From Nitrospirota bacterium (GTDB lineage: Bacteria > Nitrospirota_A > Leptospirillia > Leptospirillales > Leptospirillaceae), in assembly GCA_027335985.1 (NCBI GenBank), contig DAHWGX010000008.1, positions 1-10,119 of the forward strand: 10,119 nucleotides of DNA, given 5' to 3'. Positions 1 through 5,433 of this stretch are shown one piece after another; within the stretch, counting starts at the first letter, position 1; every line of letters starts with the position of its first letter. The notes under the pieces are model-generated. The model had not been told where the DNA came from. It ran no database searches and saw only the letters and a program-made list of their open reading frames with translations. Position numbers and translations under genes: made by a program.

Positions 1-52
1 GCACGCCCGTAGCGCCTGTTCGGAGGCGAAAACCTCCGAGTCGGCGGCCTGA
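1..52 (+). pseudogene. probable 3' end of an IS605-family tnpB (partial)
   Basis: The frame starting at base 2 ends in KTSESAA followed by TGA at 50-52, and the frame starting at base 3 opens with TPVA. From memory, many IS605/IS1341 tnpB genes end in a tail like TPVAALERKTS.SAA, so the two halves match one such tail split across two frames, as if a 1-2 base indel lies near 14-28. The gene would enter from the left edge. Only about 17 codons are present, without catalytic or zinc residues, so the call rests on this short tail and on the typical right end that follows at once (53-140). TnpB is the RNA-guided nuclease of these elements. Whether the copy is intact upstream cannot be seen. Confidence 0.4.
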
Positions 53-140
53 CCTTTCAGGCCCGCCGATCCATCCCCGTTTTCAGTCCGGGGAGTTGGC
101 AGGAAAGAATCCCCTTCGTTCACGGAGGGGAGGACGTCAA
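21..140 (+). ncRNA. candidate omega-RNA (reRNA) scaffold at the IS605 right end
   Basis: Four hairpins follow each other: CGGAGG/CCTCCG (21-26/33-38), TCGGCGG/CCGCCGA (41-47/63-69) with CCTGA/TCAGG inside it (48-52/57-61), CCCCG/CGGGG (75-79/89-93), and the right-end hairpin (111-118/123-130). In this family the transcript covering the tnpB 3' end and the right end is known to act as the guide RNA of TnpB, with the guide taken from the flank just past the right end. Here a guide would start at 141 (GGCTTTGACC...). The fold was made by eye. Expression, and the presence of an active TnpB, are inferred. Confidence 0.4.
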
Positions 141-211
141 GGCTTTGACCTTGGTCGGCATGGCGGTCATGCTTTGAGTAGTCGGATATTTTTCCGTTGA
201 GGAGAGTTGAC

Positions 212-319
212 ATGTCGACTTACGAATGGATGCTTGTCGCCCTGACTTTAGTCAGCCTGGTACTGGGACTGATGGGTTATGATGCGATACGCCACGACCA
301 TAAGAAACATTCTCGCTGA
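212..319 (+). CDS. small single-span membrane protein, 35 aa, unknown function
   Basis: An ATG at 212 is preceded by GAGGAGAG (199-206) at a good distance and opens a 35-codon frame ending in TGA at 317-319. The product starts MSTYEW, has one hydrophobic stretch (about residues 7-23, MLVALTLVSLVLGLMGY) and a short basic, His-rich tail (RHDHKKHSR). The shape fits a membrane microprotein of the general kind that tunes transporters or oxidases (KdpF, CydX, CcoQ types), but no sequence match to one of those is evident. It begins 72 bases after the IS605 right end, so its promoter is either in that gap (TTGACC at 145-150 is a weak -35 candidate) or in the element. I do not recognise it. Confidence 0.5.
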   Translation: MSTYEWMLVALTLVSLVLGLMGYDAIRHDHKKHSR

Positions 320-499
320 TTCCTGCGCCTTCCCCTCTCTTTGAGGTCACAATTTGCGGCCTCAAAACTTCCTCTCCAAATGAATCCGTATCATGATTCG
401 GGTTGTCTTTTCCGTTTCTTCCACCGTGTCTTCTGACCTTCCGGATTTCCGAAGCGTACCGAAAGCCTTTCCACACCTTAATTAAAAATGACTGCATTG

Positions 500-528
500 T
501 TTATCAATACCTGCTGCACGAATATGTA
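500..528 (+). promoter_or_regulatory. possible sigma70-type promoter of the structured RNA
   Basis: TATGTA (523-528) resembles a -10 box. TTTATC (500-505) is a poor -35 at 17-bp spacing, and TTGTTT (497-502) is a better -35 at 20 bp. A start about 7 bases after the -10 would fall near 535, right at the base of the outermost helix (537). The fit between predicted start and fold is the main argument; the boxes alone are weak. Confidence 0.3.
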
Positions 529-534
529 AATGGA

Positions 535-700
535 TAGCGATACCCTCTCTTTGCCAACCCTCCGGAGACCAGACCGAGCGCCGCGCCATGACCCTCCTCA
601 AGACTCTCGGGGCGCGAAATTCTTGAGGAAGGAGGGTTCGGAGAAGAGGTTGGCAGTGTGCCTCCTGGGGGTATTGCGAATCATGATACTTTCTATTTTT
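535..700 (+). ncRNA. candidate structured RNA, about 145-165 nt, unknown family
   Basis: Nested complementary segments, folded by eye. P1: 537-547 with 667-677 (11 bp including two G.T pairs). P2: TGCCAACC 552-559 with GGTTGGCA 648-655. P3: CTCCG 560-564 with CGGAG 639-643, stacked on P2 across a 4-nt bulge. P4: ACCCTCC 591-597 with GGAGGGT 631-637. P5: TCAAGA 598-603 with TCTTGA 621-626, with a GGAA bulge. The 26-nt 5' bulge between P3 and P4 carries CGCGCC (582-587), which can pair with GGCGCG in the apical loop (611-616) as a pseudoknot. A T-rich tract follows (690-700). It does not match the conserved cores of SRP RNA, tmRNA or RNase P. A divergent 6S RNA, a cis-regulatory RNA or a mobile-element RNA remain possible. 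The plus strand is favoured by the -10-like box and the T tract. Confidence 0.45.
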
Positions 701-982
701 CCCGGACTTCTAACCGTGTGAGTCTGTCCAGGTGGACTTTCCCGATTCGACGCCTTCAAGAAATGCGACCCGGATGCCAAGCCGACTACCTTCAAACCGG
801 CTTGCAACAGAATTTCGAGTGTGAGGTCCTGGGTGATGTTTTCCCAGTTCCTTCGACACTGGCTCCGAGAAAACGGTTCTGGGATGTCAGGAGCCTCGAG
901 CCAGAAAATGATGATCCGGGCCAAGAGTCCGTCCCAGGATACTGTCAAGGAAATGAAACACTTGGAGAGGGTTCAAAATCGG

Positions 983-1011
983 AAGGGAAGACCTCGCTTC
1001 GGTCTCCCCTT
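983..1011 (-). terminator. intrinsic terminator of the PBP gene
   Basis: On the minus strand, 14 bases after the stop of the PBP gene, AAGGGGAGACC pairs with GGTCTTCCCTT (11 positions, one mismatch) around a 7-base loop. It is followed after a few bases by ATTTTG (974-979). The T tract is short, so termination may be partial. Confidence 0.55.
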
Positions 1012-1024
1012 AATTCGGGAATGG

Positions 1025-3337
1025 TCAAAAGAATTGCCTGAAAAAGTGAAGGATCGGATTCTCGGGGGGCGTCTGCATCGTCTGGGTGCAACTGGCAGAT
1101 GGTTCCGTTCCGGCCAGAAAGGGAAGAACGAGGGAGGGACCGCAGGCGGGATCTCCGCGGAGACCTGTTTTTTCATCAACGCTGGTCATGATGATGTCCG
1201 GCGGCGGTGGAGGAGGGGAAGGTGGCGTCCCTCCCTGCCAGGAGAGAAGGGACGAAACGATCGGAAGCGCGAGCTGGGCCCCGAAGCGGTAGGTGGGGGT
1301 GTCGTCGTCGAAGCCGACCCAGGCCAAAACGACCTCTCTCGAGGAAATGGCCACAAACCAGGCGTCGCGTCCCCGGTTCGCGGTCCCCGTTTTTCCGGCC
1401 CAACCATCCCTCCCCGGGGTGGTGTTCATGAAAGCTGCGGCCGTCCCTTCCTCGAGGACCCGGTGAAGGCCGCTCCAGAGAAGATAGGTGGGGCCTGGGG
1501 AAAAAATTCTCGCGGAGACGAAATCCTTCCCTTCAGAGGAATTGAGTAGGGAGGGGGAGACCGAGAAGCCTCCGTTGGCGATTCGGCTATAGGCGGTCGC
1601 CATCTGAAGCGGAGTCTGCGCGACCACTCCCAGCGGATAGGACATGGGGATGCGGGAGGCACCTGGCGTCTCGAGTCCCAGTTTCCTTGCCGTATCGACC
1701 AGTGACTGCTTGTCCAGTGTTTCCGTCAGGTGGAGAACAGGAAGATTCATGGATCGGGCCAGCGCCTTGTAAAGGAGAACGGATTTGGCAGCGTCATACT
1801 CGTCGTTTTTCGGGATCCAGCGTTTGTGGCCGAGAAAGAGGTGCAGAGAGGTGTTGGGAAGGGAGCTGGCCAGAGTGGCGACGGGAGGGGAAGATCCTCG
1901 GGGGGAGAGTGCCGTCAGGTAAGGGACAATCTTGAAGAGAGAAGCCGGTTGACGCCGGGAGCGGGTGACCCTGTTCAACGGGGAGGAGGCATAGTCTCTG
2001 CCGCCCACCATGGCACGGATCGCTCCCGTCCGGGGGTCCATGACGACGAGAGCCGCTTCCAGTGCCTGTGGGTGCGATTTTCGGACGCGGGGGGGAAGAT
2101 ACTTTTCGAGCCGATTGAGGAAGGCGGGAATGATTTTGTCGGCTTGCTCCTGAAGGAGAGGGTCCATGGTCGTATGAAGAGCCGCCGGAGCTACCGGCGG
2201 AGGGATTCGTCGCTCCTGCCTGGCAAGGCTGTCCAGAAAATAGGGGCCGATGGGATGAAAAAGTCCTCGTGGTTCGATCATCCCAAGCGGTTGTCGAGTC
2301 AGCGCTTTCCATGTTTTTTGATCAAGGATCTGATGACGGTATAATAAGGCGAGGATTTTGTCCCGCAATTTTTTCGTTCGATTCGGGTGGAGGAAGGGCG
2401 AGTAATAGGTGGGAGCCCTGTTCAGGGCGGCTAGGGTTGCGGCTTCCTTCCAGCCGAGTTCATTCGCGTGGCGCCCGAAATAGCGCAGGGAGGCGGCTTC
2501 CACCCCGACGATACGCTCCGTTCCGTATCCCCCGAGATCGATATGGTTCAGGTAAAGATCAAAAATCTCCTGGGGAGGGAGAAGAGCCGCCATCCGGATG
2601 GCCAGAATCGCCTCTTCAAGCTTCCGTCCTATGGATTTTTTCCGGCTCAAGAAAAGGATCTTCACGACCTGCTGGGTAATGGTGCTCCCCCCTTCCTTGA
2701 AACGGCGGGCGCGGAGGTCCCGGAAAAAAGCCCGGCCTATTCCACGAAGGTCCAGTGCGGGAGAAGAGAAGAAGCGGCTGTCTTCGGAGAGCAGGAATGT
2801 GGTTTTGATCGCTTGAGAGATCTTGTCGAACCCGATCGGGCGATATTCGATCATCGCCCCGTCCTCGATGGATCCGAGAAAGAGGGGCGGAAATGTGAGG
2901 CTTGAGACAGGGTACGCCCCCCGTCCCTTGTCGATGCGCATAAGGTCTGAGATGCGCTCGTCCCCACCCCAGCTGACATCGACCTCCTTGCCGGAGTCAA
3001 GGGAAAGATGGATGGTTCGGGTGGACTTTATCAACTGTGGAGGGGTCGGGATCATGCCCCCTTCCCGTGCGAGGGTGAGGTAGTGCCAGACTCTGAAAAA
3101 AGGAATAGGTTGGCCGGTCCTTATGGTGAGCGGATCGGAGTAGACCGGAATGGAACGGGCTTCCCTGATTTGAGTCAGCCTTGCGTGTATTTTTCTGTCG
3201 ATCCATGCGAGCGTCGCAATTGTGGCCGTGAGAATCAGAAGAAGTGCAAAAGCCGAAAGCCAGAGAAGTCGAATGCCGGACTTCCTTTTTCGCCGTTTTT
3301 TTGCTTTTGGAGTGGGGGAGATTGCGTCACGGGTCAT
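1025..3337 (-). CDS. bifunctional class A penicillin-binding protein, PBP1b-like
   Basis: Polymerises glycan strands from lipid II and cross-links the peptides in the periplasm. The 770-residue protein has a basic cytoplasmic start (KAKKRRKRK), one membrane span (about 23-46), a UB2H-like segment (about 62-150) as in E. coli PBP1b, a GT51 transglycosylase domain (about 165-345) with EDSRFF (E185) and GGSTITQQ (216-223), and a transpeptidase domain (about 395-700) with SLFK (catalytic Ser466), SMN (529-531) and KTGT (649-652). All three transpeptidase motifs are intact. GT51 motif 3 reads EIFDLYLN (257-264), where the usual sequence has ILELY or ILEFY. A proline run (about 705-713) leads to a C-terminal tail with two Cys (732, 750). 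The start at 3337 has only a weak ribosome site. The gene stands alone, divergent from the lipoprotein gene 50 bp away. Confidence 0.93.
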   Translation of the reverse strand: MTRDAISPTPKAKKRRKRKSGIRLLWLSAFALLLILTATIATLAWIDRKIHARLTQIREARSIPVYSDPLTIRTGQPIPFFRVWHYLTLAREGGMIPTPPQLIKSTRTIHLSLDSGKEVDVSWGGDERISDLMRIDKGRGAYPVSSLTFPPLFLGSIEDGAMIEYRPIGFDKISQAIKTTFLLSEDSRFFSSPALDLRGIGRAFFRDLRARRFKEGGSTITQQVVKILFLSRKKSIGRKLEEAILAIRMAALLPPQEIFDLYLNHIDLGGYGTERIVGVEAASLRYFGRHANELGWKEAATLAALNRAPTYYSPFLHPNRTKKLRDKILALLYRHQILDQKTWKALTRQPLGMIEPRGLFHPIGPYFLDSLARQERRIPPPVAPAALHTTMDPLLQEQADKIIPAFLNRLEKYLPPRVRKSHPQALEAALVVMDPRTGAIRAMVGGRDYASSPLNRVTRSRRQPASLFKIVPYLTALSPRGSSPPVATLASSLPNTSLHLFLGHKRWIPKNDEYDAAKSVLLYKALARSMNLPVLHLTETLDKQSLVDTARKLGLETPGASRIPMSYPLGVVAQTPLQMATAYSRIANGGFSVSPSLLNSSEGKDFVSARIFSPGPTYLLWSGLHRVLEEGTAAAFMNTTPGRDGWAGKTGTANRGRDAWFVAISSREVVLAWVGFDDDTPTYRFGAQLALPIVSSLLSWQGGTPPSPPPPPPDIIMTSVDEKTGLRGDPACGPSLVLPFLAGTEPSASCTQTMQTPPENPILHFFRQFF

Positions 3338-3375
3338 GGTCGGCGGGTCATCTCAGGGCTTAAATAACTTGAAAA

Positions 3376-3383
3376 GGGGAGGA
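3376..3383 (+). promoter_or_regulatory. ribosome binding site of the BamE-like lipoprotein
   Basis: GGGGAGGA lies 4 bases before the ATG at 3388 and fixes that start. It is among the strongest Shine-Dalgarno sequences in the window, in contrast to the weak one of the divergent PBP gene. Confidence 0.6.
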
Positions 3384-3387
3384 TCTC

Positions 3388-3744
3388 ATGAGGCAACGCA
3401 AGACTTTCTCCGGTTTGGTTGGCGGCGTTTTTTTCTTGGTCACAGTACTCGTCGTGGCTTCCTTTTCCGCTTGCACCCGCCAGGAGGGGCGTCCCATTCC
3501 TCTGTCCACCGTGATGGCCTTCAAACCCGGAACGACAACCGAGCAGGAGGTTTTGAAAAAGCTTGGCCCTCCCGCAAGCAAGAAACAGCTTCTTGGCGAG
3601 GAGCTCTGGACCTACCGGCATGTCTTTCAGAAGGGATTTGCCAGTGTAAACACACGGGTTTACGTTCTCAGACTCAGATTCGACGATCGGGGAATTCTCC
3701 AGAACATCGAACAGAAAGACCGGAAATACAAATCTCTTTTCTAG
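3388..3744 (+). CDS. BamE/SmpA-domain lipoprotein, small
   Basis: A 118-residue protein with a signal peptide (basic MRQRK, hydrophobic about 8-26) and a probable lipobox FSAC at 26-29, giving Cys29 as the lipidated residue; Phe at -3 is not the classic Leu. After it, a single domain of about 75 residues begins with FKPGTTTEQEVLKKLGPP (45-62), the typical opening of the SmpA/OmlA (BamE) fold, followed by LWTYRHVF and a beta-rich end (YVLRLRFDD). The start at 3388 is set by GGGGAGGA at 3376-3383. In BamE itself this fold helps outer-membrane protein assembly, but many small lipoproteins share it, so a Bam role here is not shown. Its stop overlaps the stop of the convergent gene: both TAGs sit in one CTAG (3741-3744). 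Confidence 0.75.
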   Translation: MRQRKTFSGLVGGVFFLVTVLVVASFSACTRQEGRPIPLSTVMAFKPGTTTEQEVLKKLGPPASKKQLLGEELWTYRHVFQKGFASVNTRVYVLRLRFDDRGILQNIEQKDRKYKSLF

Positions 3745-4280
3745 TGTCCATTCGATCCCCTTTTTGCGAGCCCGGAGATCACCCGGTGCGTGGGCATGAC
3801 GGAACCTTGCCATTCGATCCGGACATGGGCTCCGTTTCCGCAGAGGACCACAGGAAACTCCTTCACGGGAGGGCCGTATCCGTTCAAGTGGATCCGGGGA
3901 CGTGTCCCCTGAGGGGTTTCGCGGGCGCGAAGAGTGAAACATCCGGTGCTCGTCTCAAAGGAGAAGCCCACGGGGCGGGTTTTTCCCGAAGGGGCGATAA
4001 GGAATCGAAGAGTGTCGCGAGACAATCGTTCGAGAACCATTTCCCGGTTTGGGTCATGGTCCCGGGTGACATGGATCCAGCCTCCGGGGTCCTGGATCGT
4101 TCCCGAATAGGCGTTTCCTGGCCGGATCCTTACCGCGTGAATGGAAAAGACTCTCGGAATATGGGTCAGGTAAAGGCCTTCGCTGTCCTTTTCAAGTATT
4201 GTCCAAAGGGAAGAGTTGCCAGCGATTCCCCCTGACGGGGCGAAGCACAGGAGAAAGGTCACAACTCCTGTCAAAATCAT
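3741..4280 (-). CDS. secreted or periplasmic protein of unknown function, 179 aa
   Basis: I recognise no family. From the ATG at 4280 the protein begins MILTGVVTFLLCFAPSGG, a plausible Sec signal peptide with cleavage near IAG (19-21). The rest is about 155 residues, apparently beta-rich, with two further Cys (113, 147) that could form a disulfide in the periplasm. The start at 4280 has GGAAG seven bases upstream and lies just past the stop of the preceding gene. An in-frame ATG at 4316 would add MFWPIDAAGRKT and overlap the glycosyltransferase gene by 17 bp, with GAGG upstream, so it cannot be excluded. It is the last gene of the five-gene minus-strand run, next to a glycosyltransferase and downstream of pspA, which suggests an envelope role. 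No terminator is visible after it; it ends inside the convergent lipoprotein gene. Confidence 0.6.
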   Translation of the reverse strand: MILTGVVTFLLCFAPSGGIAGNSSLWTILEKDSEGLYLTHIPRVFSIHAVRIRPGNAYSGTIQDPGGWIHVTRDHDPNREMVLERLSRDTLRFLIAPSGKTRPVGFSFETSTGCFTLRARETPQGTRPRIHLNGYGPPVKEFPVVLCGNGAHVRIEWQGSVMPTHRVISGLAKRGSNGH

Positions 4281-4299
4281 GGTTTTTCTTCCAGCAGCG

Positions 4300-5433
4300 T
4301 CAATGGGCCAGAACATGTGCGGCCTCGGGGGGTGTTGGAGTTTTTGGAGCCTCGGTTGTTCTGGGGGTGTTCAGAAGGGCAAGGAGTAAAGCTGCTGCCC
4401 TGTCCGCACCCGATGAACGATCCTTTCCTCCGGTCCCGCATTTTCTGAGCGAATGTCCTTCCCGGAGGAGCCTGTCGAGTCTATGCTCGATCTCAGGCTT
4501 TCTTCGCGATGCCACTGAAATCGCCCAGCCTGCCTTTTCCGCTTCCCTGACCCGTTTATGCTGATCGTCGAGATCCCTGTCGAAGGGGATCAAAAGGGAG
4601 GGGATTCCGGCTGCGGAAAGCTCTGTTACCGTATTGTATCCGCCGCTGGCCACGGCAAAATCGAAGGCCGGAAGCCATGGTGAAAGCGGCCAGGCGGGAA
4701 ACCACTCCCGGGCGGTGATGCCGTCCGGGATCTTTCGCGACAGGGGCCCGGTGGCGACAAAAATGCCGACCTTGTGATGTCGGAGTCTCTGAATTATGAC
4801 CGGAAGGACGGATTCCGCATCCGGATCCCCCCCTCCACCCAGCGTGATGAGGACCGTTCTTTCTCCAGCCGCTCCGAGTCGGGCCCGGAGAGCCTGGGAT
4901 GAATCCGGGTCGGGGTCTTCCGAAACCACACCGGTGTGCATGACGCGGGGATCCTTCTTGAGCCAGTGAGGAAGGAAAACTGTCTCCGGGTCGTGGGCCA
5001 CGAGAATCAGCTGATAGGGGGCAAGGCGTGGACGGAGTTCCTCCTCCCGAAAGACCTCGGGGCGGGAATCCCGGTAGACGAAAGCTTTTCGGATCGGCCA
5101 TTTCATGATCGGGGCCAGCTCTCCCTCGGGACCCTCCGGAAAGGTATCGGTCACGAGAAGGTGGGGATCGAAGGATGAGATGGTCTGCCAGAGGAGGGGC
5201 TGTGTGGTCTGGTAGTAGGATTTTGGGGAAAGTCCGGACTTCCTGGCCCTCGTGCTTCCGGGAATTCGGATGGTGAAGGGAGCGTCTTCATGAGGAAAGG
5301 GCCCCGCTTCGCAACGGGAAAGAATGAGGACTTCGTGGGGAGGGTCCTGCCTCCGTAGCGCTCGGCTGATGGCCAGGAGGCGTGTGACATGGCCCAGTCC
5401 CAGACCGTTGGTGGCGTAAAACAGGGTTCTCAT
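4300..5433 (-). CDS. GT-B fold glycosyltransferase, MurG/GT28-like
   Basis: A 377-residue soluble or membrane-associated transferase. The N-terminal domain starts MRTLFYATNGLGLGHVTR, the glycine loop typical of MurG-like enzymes that act on a lipid- or surface-linked acceptor. The C-terminal half has LITLGGGGDPDAE (about 195-207), then SGGYNTVTELSAAGIPSLLIP (263-283) and DDQHKRV (289-295), matching the nucleotide-sugar binding region of the GT28 C-terminal domain (GGxNTxxE, then the xxQxxN/R turn). It belongs to the broad predicted-glycosyltransferase group related to COG4671 rather than MurG proper. The last 25 residues (TPRTTEAPKTPTPPE..) are a low-complexity tail. Donor and acceptor cannot be told. 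Its ATG overlaps the stop of the upstream gene as TGATG (5431-5435), so translation is probably coupled. Confidence 0.82.
   Translation of the reverse strand: MRTLFYATNGLGLGHVTRLLAISRALRRQDPPHEVLILSRCEAGPFPHEDAPFTIRIPGSTRARKSGLSPKSYYQTTQPLLWQTISSFDPHLLVTDTFPEGPEGELAPIMKWPIRKAFVYRDSRPEVFREEELRPRLAPYQLILVAHDPETVFLPHWLKKDPRVMHTGVVSEDPDPDSSQALRARLGAAGERTVLITLGGGGDPDAESVLPVIIQRLRHHKVGIFVATGPLSRKIPDGITAREWFPAWPLSPWLPAFDFAVASGGYNTVTELSAAGIPSLLIPFDRDLDDQHKRVREAEKAGWAISVASRRKPEIEHRLDRLLREGHSLRKCGTGGKDRSSGADRAAALLLALLNTPRTTEAPKTPTPPEAAHVLAH

Larger units (their letters stand above)
1..140 (+). mobile_element. right end of an IS200/IS605-family element
   Basis: Bases 107-140 have the classic form of an IS605/IS1341 right end: GAAT, then an 8-bp stem with a TTCA loop (111-118 / 123-130), then AGGACGTCAA. 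The motif GAATCCCC..TTCA..GGGGAGGANGTCAA is known from many IS605 and IS1341-type elements, where cleavage occurs just after TCAA. The boundary is therefore placed at 140, with flanking host DNA from 141. The element has no terminal inverted repeats, as expected for this family. The left part lies outside the window. Confidence 0.7.
320..1024. other. 705-bp region without a convincing protein gene
   Basis: Open frames here lack ribosome sites and resemble no family I know. Three things stand out. Bases 320-480 are pyrimidine-rich on the plus strand and contain a 7-bp hairpin (340-346/360-366) just downstream of the 35-aa gene, without a T tract. Bases 523-700 form the structured RNA candidate described separately. 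Bases 983-1011 are the terminator of the minus-strand PBP gene. The 13-mer GTATCATGATTCG (388-400) recurs inverted at 677-689. The stretch 701-970 shows nothing I can name. Confidence 0.55.

Noticed and set aside
145..190. TTGACC and TATT as a promoter for the 35-aa gene
   Set aside because: At 17-bp spacing the -10 position reads CATGCT; the better AT box is too far away.
252..497. Minus-strand frame of 81 codons
   Set aside because: No ribosome site, and it overlaps the better supported 35-aa gene on the plus strand.
621..645. GAGGAAGGAGGGTTCGGAG, reminiscent of the GAGGAAAGUCC core of RNase P RNA
   Set aside because: Other universal RNase P elements are absent and the whole structured stretch is too short.
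598..948. Minus-strand frame of 116 codons in the gene-poor region
   Set aside because: No family resemblance, no ribosome site, and it overlaps the strongly structured RNA candidate.
658..1041. Plus-strand frame of 127 codons in the gene-poor region
   Set aside because: No recognisable domain or ribosome site; the first part runs through the RNA candidate and the end through the PBP terminator.
821..1549. Open plus-strand frame of 242 codons at the 3' end of the PBP gene
   Set aside because: It mostly lies antisense to the PBP coding region, has an Arg/Gly-rich composition typical of a GC-rich shadow frame, and no ribosome site.
3222..4235. Open plus-strand frame of 337 codons
   Set aside because: It crosses the start of the PBP gene, the lipoprotein gene in another frame and the antisense of the secreted protein; those genes have family motifs, this one has none.
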